A stretch of 64,000 bases of DNA from Oopsacas minuta (GCA_024704765.1 JAKMXF010000301.1:337961-401960); one strand, 5' to 3'. Shown: positions 9,005-21,800, counted from the stretch's first letter. The notes: a model not told the origin generated them from the sequence alone. A program made the numbers and translations.

Positions 9005-11404
9005 CAGACACTCCCCGACATACGAACATTCGTAGAAACGAACAAAATAGTTATTTTCATATTTACTCACTGTGTACAGCAAACTACAAACTTGTGGTCA
9101 CTACCAAACGCGCACAAGGCTGTATCACATAGAAAATACACAATTAAAAATAGCTACGACAATGCAGCTTCATTATGATTAAACAATAGGCATTCACCTT
9201 ACAATGCGGCAATGCATTTTTATGAAAAATTATTTTTGCAGGTTTAGGAACTATTGTATAGAAGTAGGCCCATTGTATTTTTGTAACTAATGTATATTTT
9301 AGAAGAAAATATACGGCATTGATCTTTGTCAAATATTTGAGGCATCGTTTACTCAGAATGGATAGCAAGAAGCGTAAGGTGAGTGATGCAGTGGTAATGC
9401 TAAAAACGTCATGCTATCTCGATGGAAACAAAAGTGGCAATAACAAAAAAGCTAGATAGTGGCGAAAAAATGGTGAATGTAGCCCGCGCTTACAATATGA
9501 ATCGTTCCACCATTGGTACGAGATACAAATGCAAAGATCGTGTTATGGAACACGTGAAAAGTGCAGTGCCTATGCAGCCTACTATTATTAGCAAGAAGAG
9601 GGGTAAACTATTAGAAGAAATGGAAAAGCTTCTCGGTCTTTGGATGGAGCACCAGTGGCAGCGTCATGTAGGACTTAGCCTCATGCTGATTCAGGAGAAG
9701 GCTAAGTCAATTCTTGAAGATTTTAAGGCTAAAACTGGTGAAAGTGCAGAAGAGGAGACTTTTGCTGCAAGCATGGATGGTTCCAACGCTTCAAGAAACG
9801 AACAAACTTGCATCGTGTTACTGTATTGGGTGAAACAGCAAGTGCCGACAAAGTGGCTGCCGAGAAATTTCCAGTTATCTTGGAAGATATCATCAATGCC
9901 AGTGGTTATGCTCCTCAGCAAATTTTCAATGTGGACAAGACTGGTCTTTTCTGGAAACAAATGCCTCAGAAAACGTATATTAGCCGTGAAGAGAAGACGA
10001 TGCCAGGCTTTAAGGCTGCGAAGGATAGGTTAACCTTGATGTTGGACGGCAATACATCAGGAGACTTCAAGCTTAAACCACTATTAGTCTACCGAGCTGA
10101 GAATCCACGAGCATTCAAGAATCTTACGAAAAATTCACTTCCTGTAATTTGGAAGTCTAATACAAAGGCCTGGGTGACACTCGTTGTATTCGAGGACTGG
10201 TTTCTCAACCACTTCATTCCCGAGGTCAAGCTGTATTGCTGGAAAATGGAAATCCCTTTCAAGATCCTCCTGCTTTTAGATAACGCACCTGGTCATCCTC
10301 CACATTTGGATGATTTTTACCCTGATGTGAAAGTTGTTTACCTTCCCCCTAACACAACTTCACTCCTTCAACCAATGGATCAAGGTGTTATTGCAAATTT
10401 TAAGAAATATTACACACGTCGTACCTTCAGCCAAGCATTGAAGGCAGTGGAAGATGATCATAATACGACCTTAAGTGACTTTTGGAAGACATTTAACATC
10501 TACATGTGCGTCAAACACATTGATGCTGCATGGCATGAAGTTTCACAGACCAACATGAGCGGTGTTTGGAAGTTTTTGTGCCCACAGTTTGTCAACAATT
10601 TTCAAGGATTCAACAAGAAGAGGACAAGAAAATCCTTGAAAACCTTGTTGAAATATTTTAAAAGCTTGACATTGACCTGGATGAAGAGGACTTCGAAGAG
10701 CTGTTTGAGTCACATTCACAGGAATTGACAAATGAGGAACTAATGGAATTGGAAGCCATGCAAAGACAATCCGAACAAGAAGACGAGGAAGAGATTCTTC
10801 CTATAAAGAAATTTGATACAAAGATGATGGCCGAGGGGTTTAGTCTTATCGAGGAAGCTCTCGCTATTTTCGAGAATCAGGATCCAAATGATGAGAGATT
10901 TTCAAAAGTAGCAACAAGTGTCCGCGATTCCTTCCAATGTTATCGCATCATCTACAATGAAAAGAAAAGAAAGACAACGCAAACCTCCTTAGGCCAATTC
11001 TTCAAGAAGCGTGATGATCCTCGTGAAAACATCAAATCGGTGGTGGAAAATCTCCTTGAAAATGTAGAGGCAATGCCTTCAAACATATGTGTTTCATCTC
11101 CACTGCCCTCTTCATTATATGATCCCTCCGATGTTGATGGACCGTTGTAACACTTAAATATAGCCTACTGTAGTGTATCCTGTATGTGAATATGTTCTGT
11201 GTTTTAAAATATTTTATTTTTGTGTCTTTCAATAAGATATCAATTATCAACTTGCATATCTGTTGTGTATAATGATGTAGAGGATGTTTTAGTAGGGATA
11301 TATTGTGCTCAGCATCACAAAACAATACTGTATCAACTAACGAACAATTCGAGGTACGAACGTCTGTCCGGAAGGTAACTCATTCGTAAGCTGAGGAGTG
11401 TCTG
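9005..11404 (+). mobile_element. Tigger/pogo-type DNA transposon, copy A
   Basis: 2400 bp from CAGACACTCC (9005) to the inverted GGAGTGTCTG (11404). The left flank ends in TA (9003-9004), as expected for this superfamily; the right flank now reads TT. It carries a broken Tigger transposase gene. It corresponds along its whole length to copy B at 44839-47235. Confidence 0.93.
9358..11150 (+). pseudogene. Tigger transposase (CENP-B-type HTH plus DDE_1), inactivated
   Basis: Starts with MDSKKRK at 9358 and continues through a pogo/CENP-B helix-turn-helix (KMVNVARAYNMNRSTI), a second DNA-binding region, and a DDE_1 catalytic domain. The three catalytic aspartates are visible in NVDKTGLFW, LLLDNAPGHP and LLQPMDQGVIANFKK. 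The frame is broken: small indels before 9422 (near 9390-9405), a frameshift near 9775 (downstream reads WFQRFKKR in another frame), a further shift near 10615, and an in-frame TAA near 10660 ahead of the acidic tail FEELFESHSQEL. The same lesions from 9603 onwards are present in copy B. Confidence 0.92.
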
Positions 11405-12209
11405 TTCAATTTTTTGTAAGAATACAACCTGAGATCGCATATTAGCTTCTGCAAACGGAATGCAATAATCGGCAATTTAGAGAGCATCCAAATGTGGGTC
11501 ATTATTGGTAATAGATTTGTCTAAAGAGCCATCTGATGGCATTATTAGGTCCTGCAATTTTGTAGATGTGTTTATAGTTTACTACCACTAATAAATTCAG
11601 ATGACCAAAAGTCTACCATTTCGATACAATAGGAATATGAAATTACCATACATAAATTCAACATATCGCTGCCCAGAACAGACATTTCAATGGACTCATC
11701 GCCTTAGTATAGAGAATGCTATGGATAAAACAGCCTAGTCAAGACACTGCCCATGTGAAATTCCCCTTCAATCCTAGTACATATCACAGGTTTAACTTTA
11801 GCTGTTCCCGAATGTTAGCAATATACCACATATATATATCTACGTGTGACTAGATGTGATAACAGCAAAACTCAAAAAAAGAAATTCTTGAATTATGCCA
11901 GAACACTGAATAGTTTTTAGTGGTAATAATAGCCCTGAGTTTGATGCCCCGAATTGGAGAGTCGACCTTCCCGTCAATTAATTATCAAAGAAATTTGAAA
12001 ATTCTTTGAGTGACAGCTGGGACGGTTAAATTGCATAAGTCTTAGTACAGAAAACTAGAAAATATCTAACGAATAATAATTATTATGATTATATTATAAA
12101 TATGGTGGAGTCAATGTGACATCTTTATATAACTCAGAGGGAAGTGATGTGTACCTCCCAATTTTGCCAAATTGAAATGCTCAAGAGGCACAATCCTGAT
12201 AAGTTAGAA
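11405..12209. other. Intergenic, nothing recognised
   Basis: About 800 bp of AT-rich sequence between the Tigger and hAT elements; no coding signal or internal repeat seen. Confidence 0.5.
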
Positions 12210-12294
12210 CAGGAGTTTCCAACTTACGACCCGCGGGCCAGAGTCCGACACGCTTACTTGTAAAACGAACGTAGATCATTATTCCCAATACCAA

Positions 12295-12510
12295 AATGAC
12301 TACAAACCAAGTTTGCAACCGAATAGTTCAATATTCGGTTCAACCGAATAATTCTTGGTTATCAAGCGAATATCAGTATTCGGTATTCGGTATTCGGTTG
12401 TTCCAAACCGTATATTATCAGTAGTATTAGGTTGATGTAACTGAATATTATTAGTATTCGGTGTGTCCAACCGAATAATATCAGTGTTCGGTCAAGCAAC
12501 CATTACCAAA
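12295..12510. repeat. ATTCGGT-rich dispersed repeat
   Basis: Dense in TATTCGGT and its complement ACCGAATA in both orientations, including short palindromic arrangements. Blocks such as TTGCAACCGAATA and GAATATCAGTATTCG recur on the opposite strand at about 37885-37990, so this is a repeat family inserted into both transposon relics. Confidence 0.6.
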
Positions 12511-13676
12511 TTGAATTACTCATTTTCTATTAAACATCCATTTTGGTTGTCGAATACATTATATTGATCAAATTGAATGTTATCCATTTCAGCTCAGTGT
12601 TTTGCCAGATACATCGCGGTATTTTATCACACATTTGCCATCCTAAAAAGGCTATTTTTGTTAGATAAAATACTCATTAATTGATTTGCAAACCTATCAA
12701 AATTAGCATAAATACCTCAAAATAATATCTATTCCATATTCATAATTTATTTCCTAACTAATTCAAAGATGGCCACCCAGATGACTACTGTCAAGAAATG
12801 GAAATTGATGGGGAATGTCAACTTTTCAAAGAATCTTGGACGAATGAATATTTTGTAATAGAGCACAATGAGCCTGATATGTCAAGAGGAAATAACTGTT
12901 TTCAAGGAATACAACGTCAAGCGACATTGTTCTACGAGATATGCTCAACGGTCAGATGAGTATTGATCGAATCAACTCGCTACATGATCGATCAGCAATC
13001 TTTTTTCAAAGCTGCAAGATAAAGTTCTGAGGCAGCTACCAAGGTCAGCTTTTTAATTACAGAAGCCATAGCGAAGAGAGGGAACCATTTTCTGATGGAG
13101 AATTTCTGAATGACTGTTTGGACATATTTATTATACCCTGACAAAATGTCGATGGTAGAGAAAACCACCCTTTCATCTTAGGTAGTTGCTACAAGAGTGG
13201 AGGACCCAGCAATCAATATTCAAAATACTTTTATCAAGAGACTCGGTGCCTGCCAATTTTATAGTCTAGCAATCGATGAAAGCACAGATTTGGTGATAAA
13301 TCTCAACTCGAAATATTTATAAGAGGGGTGACCAAATCTTTCTATAGTGCAGTATGAAAAGCATTTTGCCCTCATTTGAATTCTAAGAAATGAATTTGAA
13401 TAAAGGTTTGCGGAACAATGTGATGCACTTAAACTGTTTTCGGATCCATTTAGGATTGATGCCAATGATGCTTATACCATGTTCCAATAGGAACTAATTG
13501 ACATTCAAAGTGACAGGGCTTTCGCTGAACATGAACGCCAAACATTTTATCATAAATATGTTACGACAGCGTCCTATCCAAATATCTCGCAATTTGCACT
13601 TCGTTCCATTGCCTTGTTAGGCAACATATTGCTGCGAATAGTTGTTTACAAGAATGAAAAACGTTAAACGAATAAT

Positions 13677-15923
13677 CAGGGTTGGCAGGTTTTGTCCATG
13701 TGGTAAAAACCGTCCTGTCCAAAACCTCCTGACTGGATAAAACTGGTCAAAACCTAATTTTAGTACTAGTGCATGTTACTTGTATATTTTATATGCTGAA
13801 TTAATACTTGTTGATAGTAAGAAAAATATAACAATACATTGATGTTTAATTAACCTATATTCGTTACCACTTTAATTCTTGGCATCCTCTCAATTCTCTA
13901 TAACAAGCTACTAATTTGCTCGCTTTATCGATTCCCAATCTGGTCCGTAGTTCTGTTTGAATTAAACCAAAATTCGAGAAAATCCTTTCAATACTTGCGG
14001 AACTTGACGGTAGGATTAATAAATTGATAGCTATATCACAAAACTCATCAGCTACTAAGTTTTTCGATTTTTTAATGGCCTTCCACCAAGTTACTGGATC
14101 TAATGCATCTGTGCATTCAAATATAGATGCGGGAAATGGTGCTTCTTTTGCCTGAAACTGATAAAGTTGCGGCAAAAGAGAAGCATTTAGTTGAATAAGC
14201 AAACACCTCGCTTCTTCTTGTTGTTCACATGAAAGCCTCTGCGCCATGTACTTCGGATTGATCATGTTGGCTAGGAAGTGAGTAGGTATGGTTGCTTGTT
14301 TGAATCGTTTCTGAATTTTGCCTAGGTGACTTTTCAGCTCGTCTAACTGGATTAATTTCATCAACTCTTCGCAAGAATCTGCAATGTTAGACTTTTCCCC
14401 TTGTAACCTGCCCAATGATGTTGCAATCGGTTTGAGTTGGTCATAAAGATTTTTGGCCTCACGATAAAGGTCAACGTTGTTGATTAGATTTGCAATAGAC
14501 AAGTCGATAACATCTTCATGTTGTGCCAGAATGTTCAAAAGGAAAGGCCTATTTGTCAGGTATGTCTTGATACACTCCAATTTACTATTCCATCGTGTCA
14601 CGACTGGTAATTGAGGTTTAAGGGATCTCTTTTGTGCAGATAGGAGGGCTCCAGGATTGTGATGGTTGCGGAAATATTTATTTTATCTCTGTAATATGAG
14701 AAATAATTTGCGAAGGGGTGATATCCTTCCCCAACAGGTTCAATAAATGCGATGCACAGTCGTATACTGAAAGTGAGCTGTCAAGCAGTTTCAACTTTGA
14801 GCGCATTGACTGCATTTTTTGTTCATTGTCAGTAACGACAGCAACAACTTTACACCCAAATTTATCAGTTGCTTCTTTGGACGCTTCAATAGCTAAAGAA
14901 GTACAATAAGTAGCAGTTTTCTTGTTTAATCCAGTGTCAACAGAATTCAGAAAAAAAATCTTTCTCCTTAATGTACACAATGGGCAATTACAGGGGAGTT
15001 GTGTATGTCACTCCATCCATCCTGTACTAGAGTAACATCCTTCCCTTCCAGAGCTGAAGCAGTCATGGTGGTTACTTCATTAAATGTCTTGTCAAGAAGA
15101 CCTCCAGCTAGACTTTTCCTTGTAGGAGGTGTATAACCAGGTCTAAGCATAGAAATTGTCTTTTTGAATACGTCATTCTCAGCGAGGTTAAACGGAAGAT
15201 TACAAGCATAAAATAAGCGAGCAATTTGATTGTCAAGAGTTTCTTTCTGGTGAGAGCTGGTCTTTATTGTGAAATCATTCAACTTTGGTTGAATGATCTT
15301 ATGACATACACGTTTTTCTGGTGGTATAGTTGTGTCACTACTGTTAAAAGGTACTAATATTTCAGGAAGGTCGTCTTTAGGAAAATTATTTTGGAGTTGG
15401 CTTTGAGAGCATTTTTCAAGATGAGTTCTAAGCCTCCCAGCCTTTGCACTGATCATAGCACTACATTTTATACACTTCGCTCGTATTTTTCCACCATCTT
15501 CAACTTTGATGAAAAATTTCCATACTGAATCAATGGGCCTTCCTCCTTGTGCCAGTTTAAACTGGTCAATTTATGTAAGTAAGATATACAATCTGCACGA
15601 TAGTAGTCAATTTCTATAATATCACAAATGCTTTGGATAATTATACCCGTTTAGAAAGTATATATGTACGAATACTTTATTAGTATATTAATTGGTTGAA
15701 ACCACACATTTTATGATCACTTTACTGTTTCATTGTAAGCCAGTGTCAATAGTATAATCCCAAAGCAAAATAAGATATCAACAAGTAATATAGGTATTCT
15801 TATTATTGAAGGGTATAGAATTGACCAGTATTGCCCGGTTTTGACCAGTTTTGGCCGGTAAAAACCGGGTTTTTCCCACTGTCCGTCCAAAACCAGTTTT
15901 GGACCGGGCAAAACCCAACCCTG
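13677..15923 (-). mobile_element. Nested hAT transposon with BED finger
   Basis: 2247 bp from CAGGGTTGGCAGGTTTT (13677) to the inverted AAAACCCAACCCTG (15923). Flanking 8-mers are CGAATAAT (13669-13676) and CAAATAAT (15924-15931), seven of eight identical, the expected hAT target duplication. The right subterminal region (15820-15920) repeats GGTTTTGACC, AAACCGGG and CCAAAACCAG motifs in both orientations, typical of hAT subterminal transposase-binding repeats. It was inserted into the older hAT at 12210-16190. Confidence 0.88.
13864..15550 (-). pseudogene. hAT transposase with BED zinc finger, frameshifted
   Basis: From the N-terminus (about 15550) there is a BED-type finger: VWKFF, then CIKC, then HLEKC. 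This is followed by a hAT catalytic region with VTLVQDGWSD (15000s), CKVVAVVTDNEQKM and the SVYDCASHLLNLL block that matches the conserved CxxHxLNL of hAT proteins. The C-terminal dimerisation domain reads LLILPSSSASIERIFSNFG and ends at 13864. The gene is interrupted by a frameshift at about 14970 and another at about 14620-14680, and by no other obvious damage, so it died fairly recently. No introns are needed. Confidence 0.85.
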
Positions 15924-16190
15924 CAAATAATAGATCTAAATTGACAGACAAACATCTTACCGGAATACATCGTATGGCAACATCAAGTGTACCGACAGAT
16001 ATTGACCACTTATGCAAGCGAAAACAATGCAAAAAATCTCATTAAATTTCAAGAGTAAAGTAATATATAGTTATAATTAAACTTTCATTTAATTAATTGC
16101 AAAAAATATCAGTTCATATTTATTCATCGGGACTTTATGTGAAAGTAAGTTGGAATGTGGTCACTTGTTCAAAAAGGTTGAAAACCCCTG

Positions 16191-16633
16191 AGATAGATCC
16201 ATTCCTTAATAATCCTTATTGCCTTATGCTACATTTCGTAAAAGTGAACCTGTACCAAGTTCAACGCAAAATTTCTATTTAGGAAGCAGTACCGAATCAG
16301 TATGAAATGAATCTATAATACTCTATGCTGTCACTGCACCTAATGCGTAACTAAGTCGATTAACCTTTTAAACCAAAGCTAGTCAAACTTTGTTGCAGGG
16401 ACTTAATATCCAAAATGTCAGATTTTGGAAAGTTTAAACTATCGAAGACGGTTGGTGAATCATTGAATGAGTTTGACAAATAATTATATTTACTCTTATA
16501 TAGTTGGTCAAATTTATATTAATCTTGACATTATCATTATGCGAACTCCCTAACTTGTGTAGTATAAATTGTAATAAAGTATAAACAACAATTGTTTATT
16601 CGAGTCTTGCTTATACCCTGATGTAAGTACACG
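16191..16633. other. Intergenic, nothing recognised
   Basis: About 440 bp between the old hAT element and MITE copy 2; no coding or repeat signal seen. Confidence 0.5.
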
Positions 16634-17141
16634 CAGTGCCGGATTTAGGTATGTGGGGCCCTGTTCAAGGGCATTTCCCTGAGCCCCCTGAAGCCAATTC
16701 AGGGCTGTCACGGTTGGTCCACCTGTCCCCATTCCTCATTTTAGAATGCTTGTGTTCATTTATTCCAATTTTGCAAATGTAAAATTCAACCCTATATCTA
16801 GTACCACCCTAGCCGGAGGCCTATTTCGCCCAGTGGCAGAATCGCAGGACTTGTCTTGACCTCTAATTATATAGTTGCACATAATATATCATGAACATAC
16901 AAAAACCAAAATTACTCTATAAGAACACTCTGCGTGCTTTTCTGGACGCTTATGGGCAGATATAATAGAGAATGTGAAAATAGCTTATGAATTTGATGTG
17001 GACAACTCAAAAGTTTCTAGTATAAGATTTATTGTTCATTAAAGTAGAATTACAGTGTGTATAAAATTAATGACGTTGAGCTGTGGGGCCCCCCTAAATG
17101 GGGGGGCCCCGTTCGGCCGAACACTCCTAAATCCGGTACTG
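16634..17141. mobile_element. Non-autonomous hAT-type MITE, copy 2
   Basis: 508 bp with ends CAGTGCCGGATTTAGG and CCTAAATCCGGTACTG, flanked by AGTACACG (16626-16633) and AGTGCACG (17142-17149), seven of eight identical. This gives the family an 8-bp target duplication and so a hAT origin. It contains G/C-rich stretches (GGGGCCC runs) just inside each end. Same family as 6068-6527. No coding capacity. Confidence 0.87.
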
Positions 17142-17149
17142 AGTGCACG

Positions 17150-17627
17150 CACACTAGTGTTGGTGCGCTTTGAAGTATGCCAGTGTGCGTGCAGGCACGC
17201 TAATTAAGCTCCGTCACAGCAACATATAATCAAATTTAGATTTATCAAAATCTATCAATCCGTAAACTACGTATATAATTTCATGGCACTGGTTCAGAAA
17301 ATAGAACAGGTAAATGTGACCAGGCCGACTAATGTACAGGGTGACTATGATAATTGAGAATCAGCTCATTTTTGCCCGAAAAATTGTATTGAATATTTGT
17401 AGAAGAACAAATAGTCAAAAAATGATATGCAGGTATTACCGAATAATAATTGGATTTTTTTAAAATAGTTGAAGCATATATAATATATAAATCTCAATAC
17501 ATTTATAAGAAATATTCTCAGGTATTGTAAAGAATTTTTAATCGAGAGTTCACTTTAAGATGCAGGAATATATCCTTATGTATCTGTAATATATCTAGGA
17601 ATCTGAAAATATTCTCAAAGGAAACGA
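17150..17627. other. Intergenic, 3' flank of CSN4
   Basis: AT-rich; contains the GTGCG/CACGC-rich patch just after the MITE. No gene seen. The 3' untranslated region of the minus-strand CSN4 gene must lie in its right part. Confidence 0.4.
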
Positions 17628-18866
17628 TTAATCGACAATCTGAAGATCAAATGATTGTGTAAACCACTGAGAATAGTTTTTACGAACCATTTCCAAAACA
17701 ACATTAACTTCTCTACATATAGAACTGATATGTTCATCCCAACAATCAAGAGAATTTGAACCATGAAACTCCAATTTTGAATCAATTTGATCAATGGATC
17801 CTATCATTCGCTGTTCACTTATCATATGTGAGGCAATCTTCTCAGCCTTAATTGGGAGAATTCCTAACAATTTTCCAAGTTCATTGAAACTGATATTTTT
17901 ATATATCTTGGAAACTGCAAGTAAATTATGTTCAATTATAGCCCTCTCTAAAATAGTGGTACCATCTAGGCTAGGGCCTTTTTGATGAGATAATAAAGTA
18001 GCAGCAAAATCCTCCAATTCGTTAGCGTGAATAATCCTATCTAAATACATTTTTTCCAAAACAATGAATTCGGGGATGCGTAAGCTACGTTCGTCTTTGT
18101 AAAATGATGTAAGAATTCTAGATCTTTGTAATCCAGCAGATGCTAATATGGCACAAACTATCCCTCTACGAAGAGAAAAAATTTGATCACCAGGATCAAC
18201 AGAACTATTAAAACTCAAATATAAATATTTCCGAGCAGAATCTAAAAAGCGACGTTTGAAATCCAACATTCCAGCAGAACATTTTTGATAGCGAACTAAC
18301 AGTGTAGGTTGTGAAATTTCACAAAGTAAATGTCCAGCACGAGAGATATAAGTTTCAGCTTTTGTAGATAACTTGTCATCCAAGTATAGCTCTGCTATTT
18401 GTAGGTATATATCCATCTTAAATTCAGAAGAAATGTGCTTCTGATTAGATTCGAGTGGCATATTTTGTAACACATTTGCCGCTGAAGAAAAATTTCCTTC
18501 TTCTTTTAACAGTTTCGCTAGATATTTGCGTAATTCAATCAATGGTTCTCCGAATGAAACAGTTCTTGGATTTAGTTTTTCAATGGCGCAAGTAAGAATT
18601 TTCTTAGATACATTAGTGTTGAGAGGTGCTAGAGTGTCAATCAAATGAAGAAAGAAATATCGAGAAATGCAAAGGCTATATTGCTCCTCAGCCATTATAG
18701 AGATAAATTCCTCAAATAGAGGATAAATTTGTTCAGATAAACAATCATGAAGTTCTCTTTCCATTAAGGCAATCAATTCAGAACTCTCACGATTAATTTC
18801 ACCTTGTCTCTGAGTTATTTGCAGAATAGTTGATTCAATTCGAAAACGTAAAGATGTGAAATCCAT
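17628..18866 (-). CDS. CSN4: COP9 signalosome complex subunit 4
   Basis: A single open exon. The start is taken at the second methionine (MDFTSLRF, 18866); an upstream in-frame ATG at 18890 is possible. About 412 residues, matching the usual 400-410 of CSN4. The N-terminal half is the helical repeat region ([20 protein letters not shown]). The PCI/winged-helix region follows with the highly conserved blocks [53 protein letters not shown] and IDQID. In the family this protein is a scaffold subunit of the CSN lobe that removes NEDD8 from cullins, acting in nucleus and cytosol. No introns interrupt it here. The call is secure because the PCI half is nearly continuous with animal CSN4. Confidence 0.97.
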   Translation of the reverse strand: MDFTSLRFRIESTILQITQRQGEINRESSELIALMERELHDCLSEQIYPLFEEFISIMAEEQYSLCISRYFFLHLIDTLAPLNTNVSKKILTCAIEKLNPRTVSFGEPLIELRKYLAKLLKEEGNFSSAANVLQNMPLESNQKHISSEFKMDIYLQIAELYLDDKLSTKAETYISRAGHLLCEISQPTLLVRYQKCSAGMLDFKRRFLDSARKYLYLSFNSSVDPGDQIFSLRRGIVCAILASAGLQRSRILTSFYKDERSLRIPEFIVLEKMYLDRIIHANELEDFAATLLSHQKGPSLDGTTILERAIIEHNLLAVSKIYKNISFNELGKLLGILPIKAEKIASHMISEQRMIGSIDQIDSKLEFHGSNSLDCWDEHISSICREVNVVLEMVRKNYSQWFTQSFDLQIVD

Positions 18867-21800
18867 CAATATAAAAATTCGTAAGTGCAAAATCTAATTC
18901 GAGCAAATAATTATATAAGTAACATCAAGAAATGAAATCAAGTTAAAAGGGGAAATCAATCGACGATAAAAGTATCATCAAGCTACTCACAGGCATGAAA
19001 AAGAAAATTTCAATAACTTTGTCAGATGTATTCAAAATATTAAAAGATTCGGGAAAGTAGCACAAACTATATATTGATTCAATTCAAAAGGAACGGATAG
19101 GGAACTTGCGGTATAAATGGTCAAAGGATAAAGAAAAGCGAAATTCGCCAGAAAATGTCAAAATTATTGAACTGGTAAGTGTGAGTTAGGATTCCTTACT
19201 GAAACAAATGTAAATTCAGTTCAAAATATATTATTGCAATGTAAGATATCAGAAACTTGAAAATCAAAGGCAGTTTCGAGGAATGCAGCAATAACAAAAT
19301 TGATCACTTAAAATAGTTAAGAAATTTCATTTCACATTCTAGACCGGTTTAAGGCATTTTGTGAGTATAAAAAATGAAAATAGATTAAGAAACAATTTCA
19401 AAAGTCTTTCAATAGGAAAGCTCCGGTAGATATTAATATTGGTAGGCTGGTCCTTGCTGTGAAATTGAACGGGAAGATTAGGATTGGGTGAGTTCAAACA
19501 TAAAGCTAAGAAAGGGAGGGATGATATGCAAAGTGTATGGTTCATCTGCCAGGGTTGACAAGTTTACCCACCCCCGGAGTAAAGCCGGTTTAAACCGGAC
19601 TGGGGAAATCCCCGTTCGTGAGACTTAGAGTGGGTTAAGCCTGATTAAATTTTTTACTAATTTTTGTCAAGATGTATTAATTTGGAATTTATGTTCAATA
19701 CCCCCAATCATGGCGCCAAACTCGGGTGATATGCCCTTAATTATATAATTAACTATTGTAGCAAAAAATTGACGTAAAAACAATGAAAATTCTCAAAGGT
19801 TCGAATATTTCTGACCTGTTTACAGTAGCAAATATAATGCGTGTTTGCTTCATCCCTCACTTTGATAAATTTCTTATATTAGATTATCATATTCTTAGAA
19901 GTTTGCGAAAAGACTTTTAAGTGAGATTCAATAGAGACATCCAAGGTGGATAACTAGAAATACTAAATCCACCCAGTTTAACCAGGGTTAAACTACAACC
20001 TTATCGACTGTAAATTCGTTCTGCCGAAAGTGCACTGTTCCTGAAATATATGCTCCAGCAAAATAATACATCACTCGCTCAACAAATCACGGTCCAGAAA
20101 AAAAATTACCTTAATGTACTATAATGCTATGATTATTTAGTTAGTGCTGTTAGCACACAAAAAAGGCCAAATTGTGGACATTGTGATAAAAGCATGAAAC
20201 TTATCAGAGTGATATCAGTATTGACATAGACAGCCATATTCATAGGCGCCAGAACTCAATTTGGTCAGGGTGAGTTAAACACATGTAACCCCAAATATTT
20301 ATTAGCGAATTTAGGATACAATTTATTGTGCTTACTAACAAATCTAATCTATAAAATATATGATACTACAAGTCTTAAATACAAGAAGTTTTCTATATTT
20401 CTGATGGAATTGCGAAGGTTATTTCCCTTATTTGATTTTTAGTGAGAACTTCTACAGGAATTTCATTGAGAATTTATTTATCAATATGACCGATCATAAG
20501 GGCATGCATGCGATCGTGACTCATTGTTGTCCTCAAAACTGATTTAAAGCAGAAAAATTCTGCTTACATTTAACTGATGTTACGGACATTGTTAATAGGA
20601 TTCGGAGTAAAATAGATATCTGAGGTCACCATGCCACATTGTTATCCTTAAAAGTAGTATTCTAGTCATATTCGATAACACTTGCCACATAACCTCAATA
20701 GGTAATGCTAATAAAAAGTATAACACTTATATTTAGAAAACAAATTTCTGGGGATAAATGCAAGTAGAGTAATTGACAAGTGGCAATCAATATTTATCTC
20801 GGCAATGAACAAATCAGAGTGAGTAAAACCAACCCTAAAAAATATCAAAGTCGATCAAAACCATCTTACCCACCTTGTTTGGCGCCCCAGGCCTTATTGG
20901 GTACGGGGGCATCTATAGTATTATTCCCTCAAACACATACATTGAAATGAGTTATTTTGTCCATTTGATTGCACTGTCAAAAACGACAAAATAACCGGGC
21001 CACCAATTTGTAGATTTTCACAATTCTGTGTAATTATTAGTACTATTAAACTAGTTTCATTCTCTACAGCCCTACATCAATTAGCCCCAATGAGCTGACA
21101 TTTGTGTACCATTATATCAGTACGTTCAATATGTTACACAAATGTACTTGGGCAGGGTCATTGGTGAGGTATCCAAATAGTTGATGCACACCCTCATTTT
21201 CTGGTTACTATAAATGTAAAATTACGAATGTTTCAATGCAGTCAGAAGTCGTTTAGGGATCCCAATTTAATATAATATAACTTTGTGGATTAATATATAT
21301 AATTTTCGAATGTCAATTGTCCGAGGCAATAGAGTTACTACTAACAATTTCGATTATGGTGATATCCCATTAGAGTACCTATTCGTTTCGTAACAAAATT
21401 CCAACTTCAATTTACTAACTAAAATGGCGAGGATCATGGATATTCGAAAATTTTCAATGACAGTTCACACAACAATATTTTATGAAATTAAGCGACTCCT
21501 AAGCGACGTCCGATTGTATTGAAATTTCATAGGAGAAATATTACATGTAAAGTAACCAATATAAGAGATTGGAAATCAACTTTGTAAAATTGGGTCTGGT
21601 TGGTTCACATTTTTTCAACTATTTCACTAGTTTTCATTCGAAATATTCATTTCCAACCGTATCAAAGGAAATTCAATTATACTATTATTCCCGCAATTAA
21701 TCTACTACAGCTAGGATCCGCTTCATGGGGCCAGGTACAGGCTTGTCAAAAGGTCATGCCATTTTCAGGTCAATGACATGAACTTCACGTGGTTGTCTTG

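Larger units (their letters stand above)
12770..16045 (+). pseudogene. hAT transposase relic, GTF2IRD2/ZBED-like, interrupted
   Basis: Plus-strand fragments in several frames match the layout of GTF2IRD2-type hAT proteins. EYNVKRHCSTRY (about 12910) is the end of the zinc-finger region. FYSLAIDESTDLV (about 13257-13295) is the start of the catalytic fold. ANDAYTMFQ, then ELIDIQSD and YPNISQFALRSIALLGN (13460-13630), form the C-terminal dimerisation part. The closing block LTDKHLTGIHRMATS..DIDHLCKRKQC lies at 15935-16045, beyond the nested insertion. Numerous stops and shifts mark it as long dead. Confidence 0.72.
12210..16190 (+). mobile_element. Old hAT transposon (GTF2IRD2-like), split by a younger hAT
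   Basis: The left end CAGGAGTTTCCAACTT at 12210 pairs with the inverted right end AGGTTGAAAACCCCTG at 16190. Flanking 8-mers AGTTAGAA (12202-12209) and AGATAGAT (16191-16198) agree at six of eight positions, a decayed hAT target duplication. Removing the inserted element at 13677-15923 and its duplicated target leaves an element of about 1.7 kb whose coding pieces on both sides join into one hAT protein. Confidence 0.8.

Noticed and set aside
9691-9960. Minus-strand open frame of 89 codons inside Tigger copy A, repeated at 45524-45793 in copy B
   Set aside because: It is antisense to the transposase and identical in both copies only because the DNA is identical; no family resemblance.
19550-20890. 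Possible hAT element starting CAGGGTTGAC and ending near ACCAACCCTA
   Set aside because: The right terminus is imperfect, the flanking 8-mers do not match, and the TTTACCCACC motifs are in direct rather than inverted orientation.
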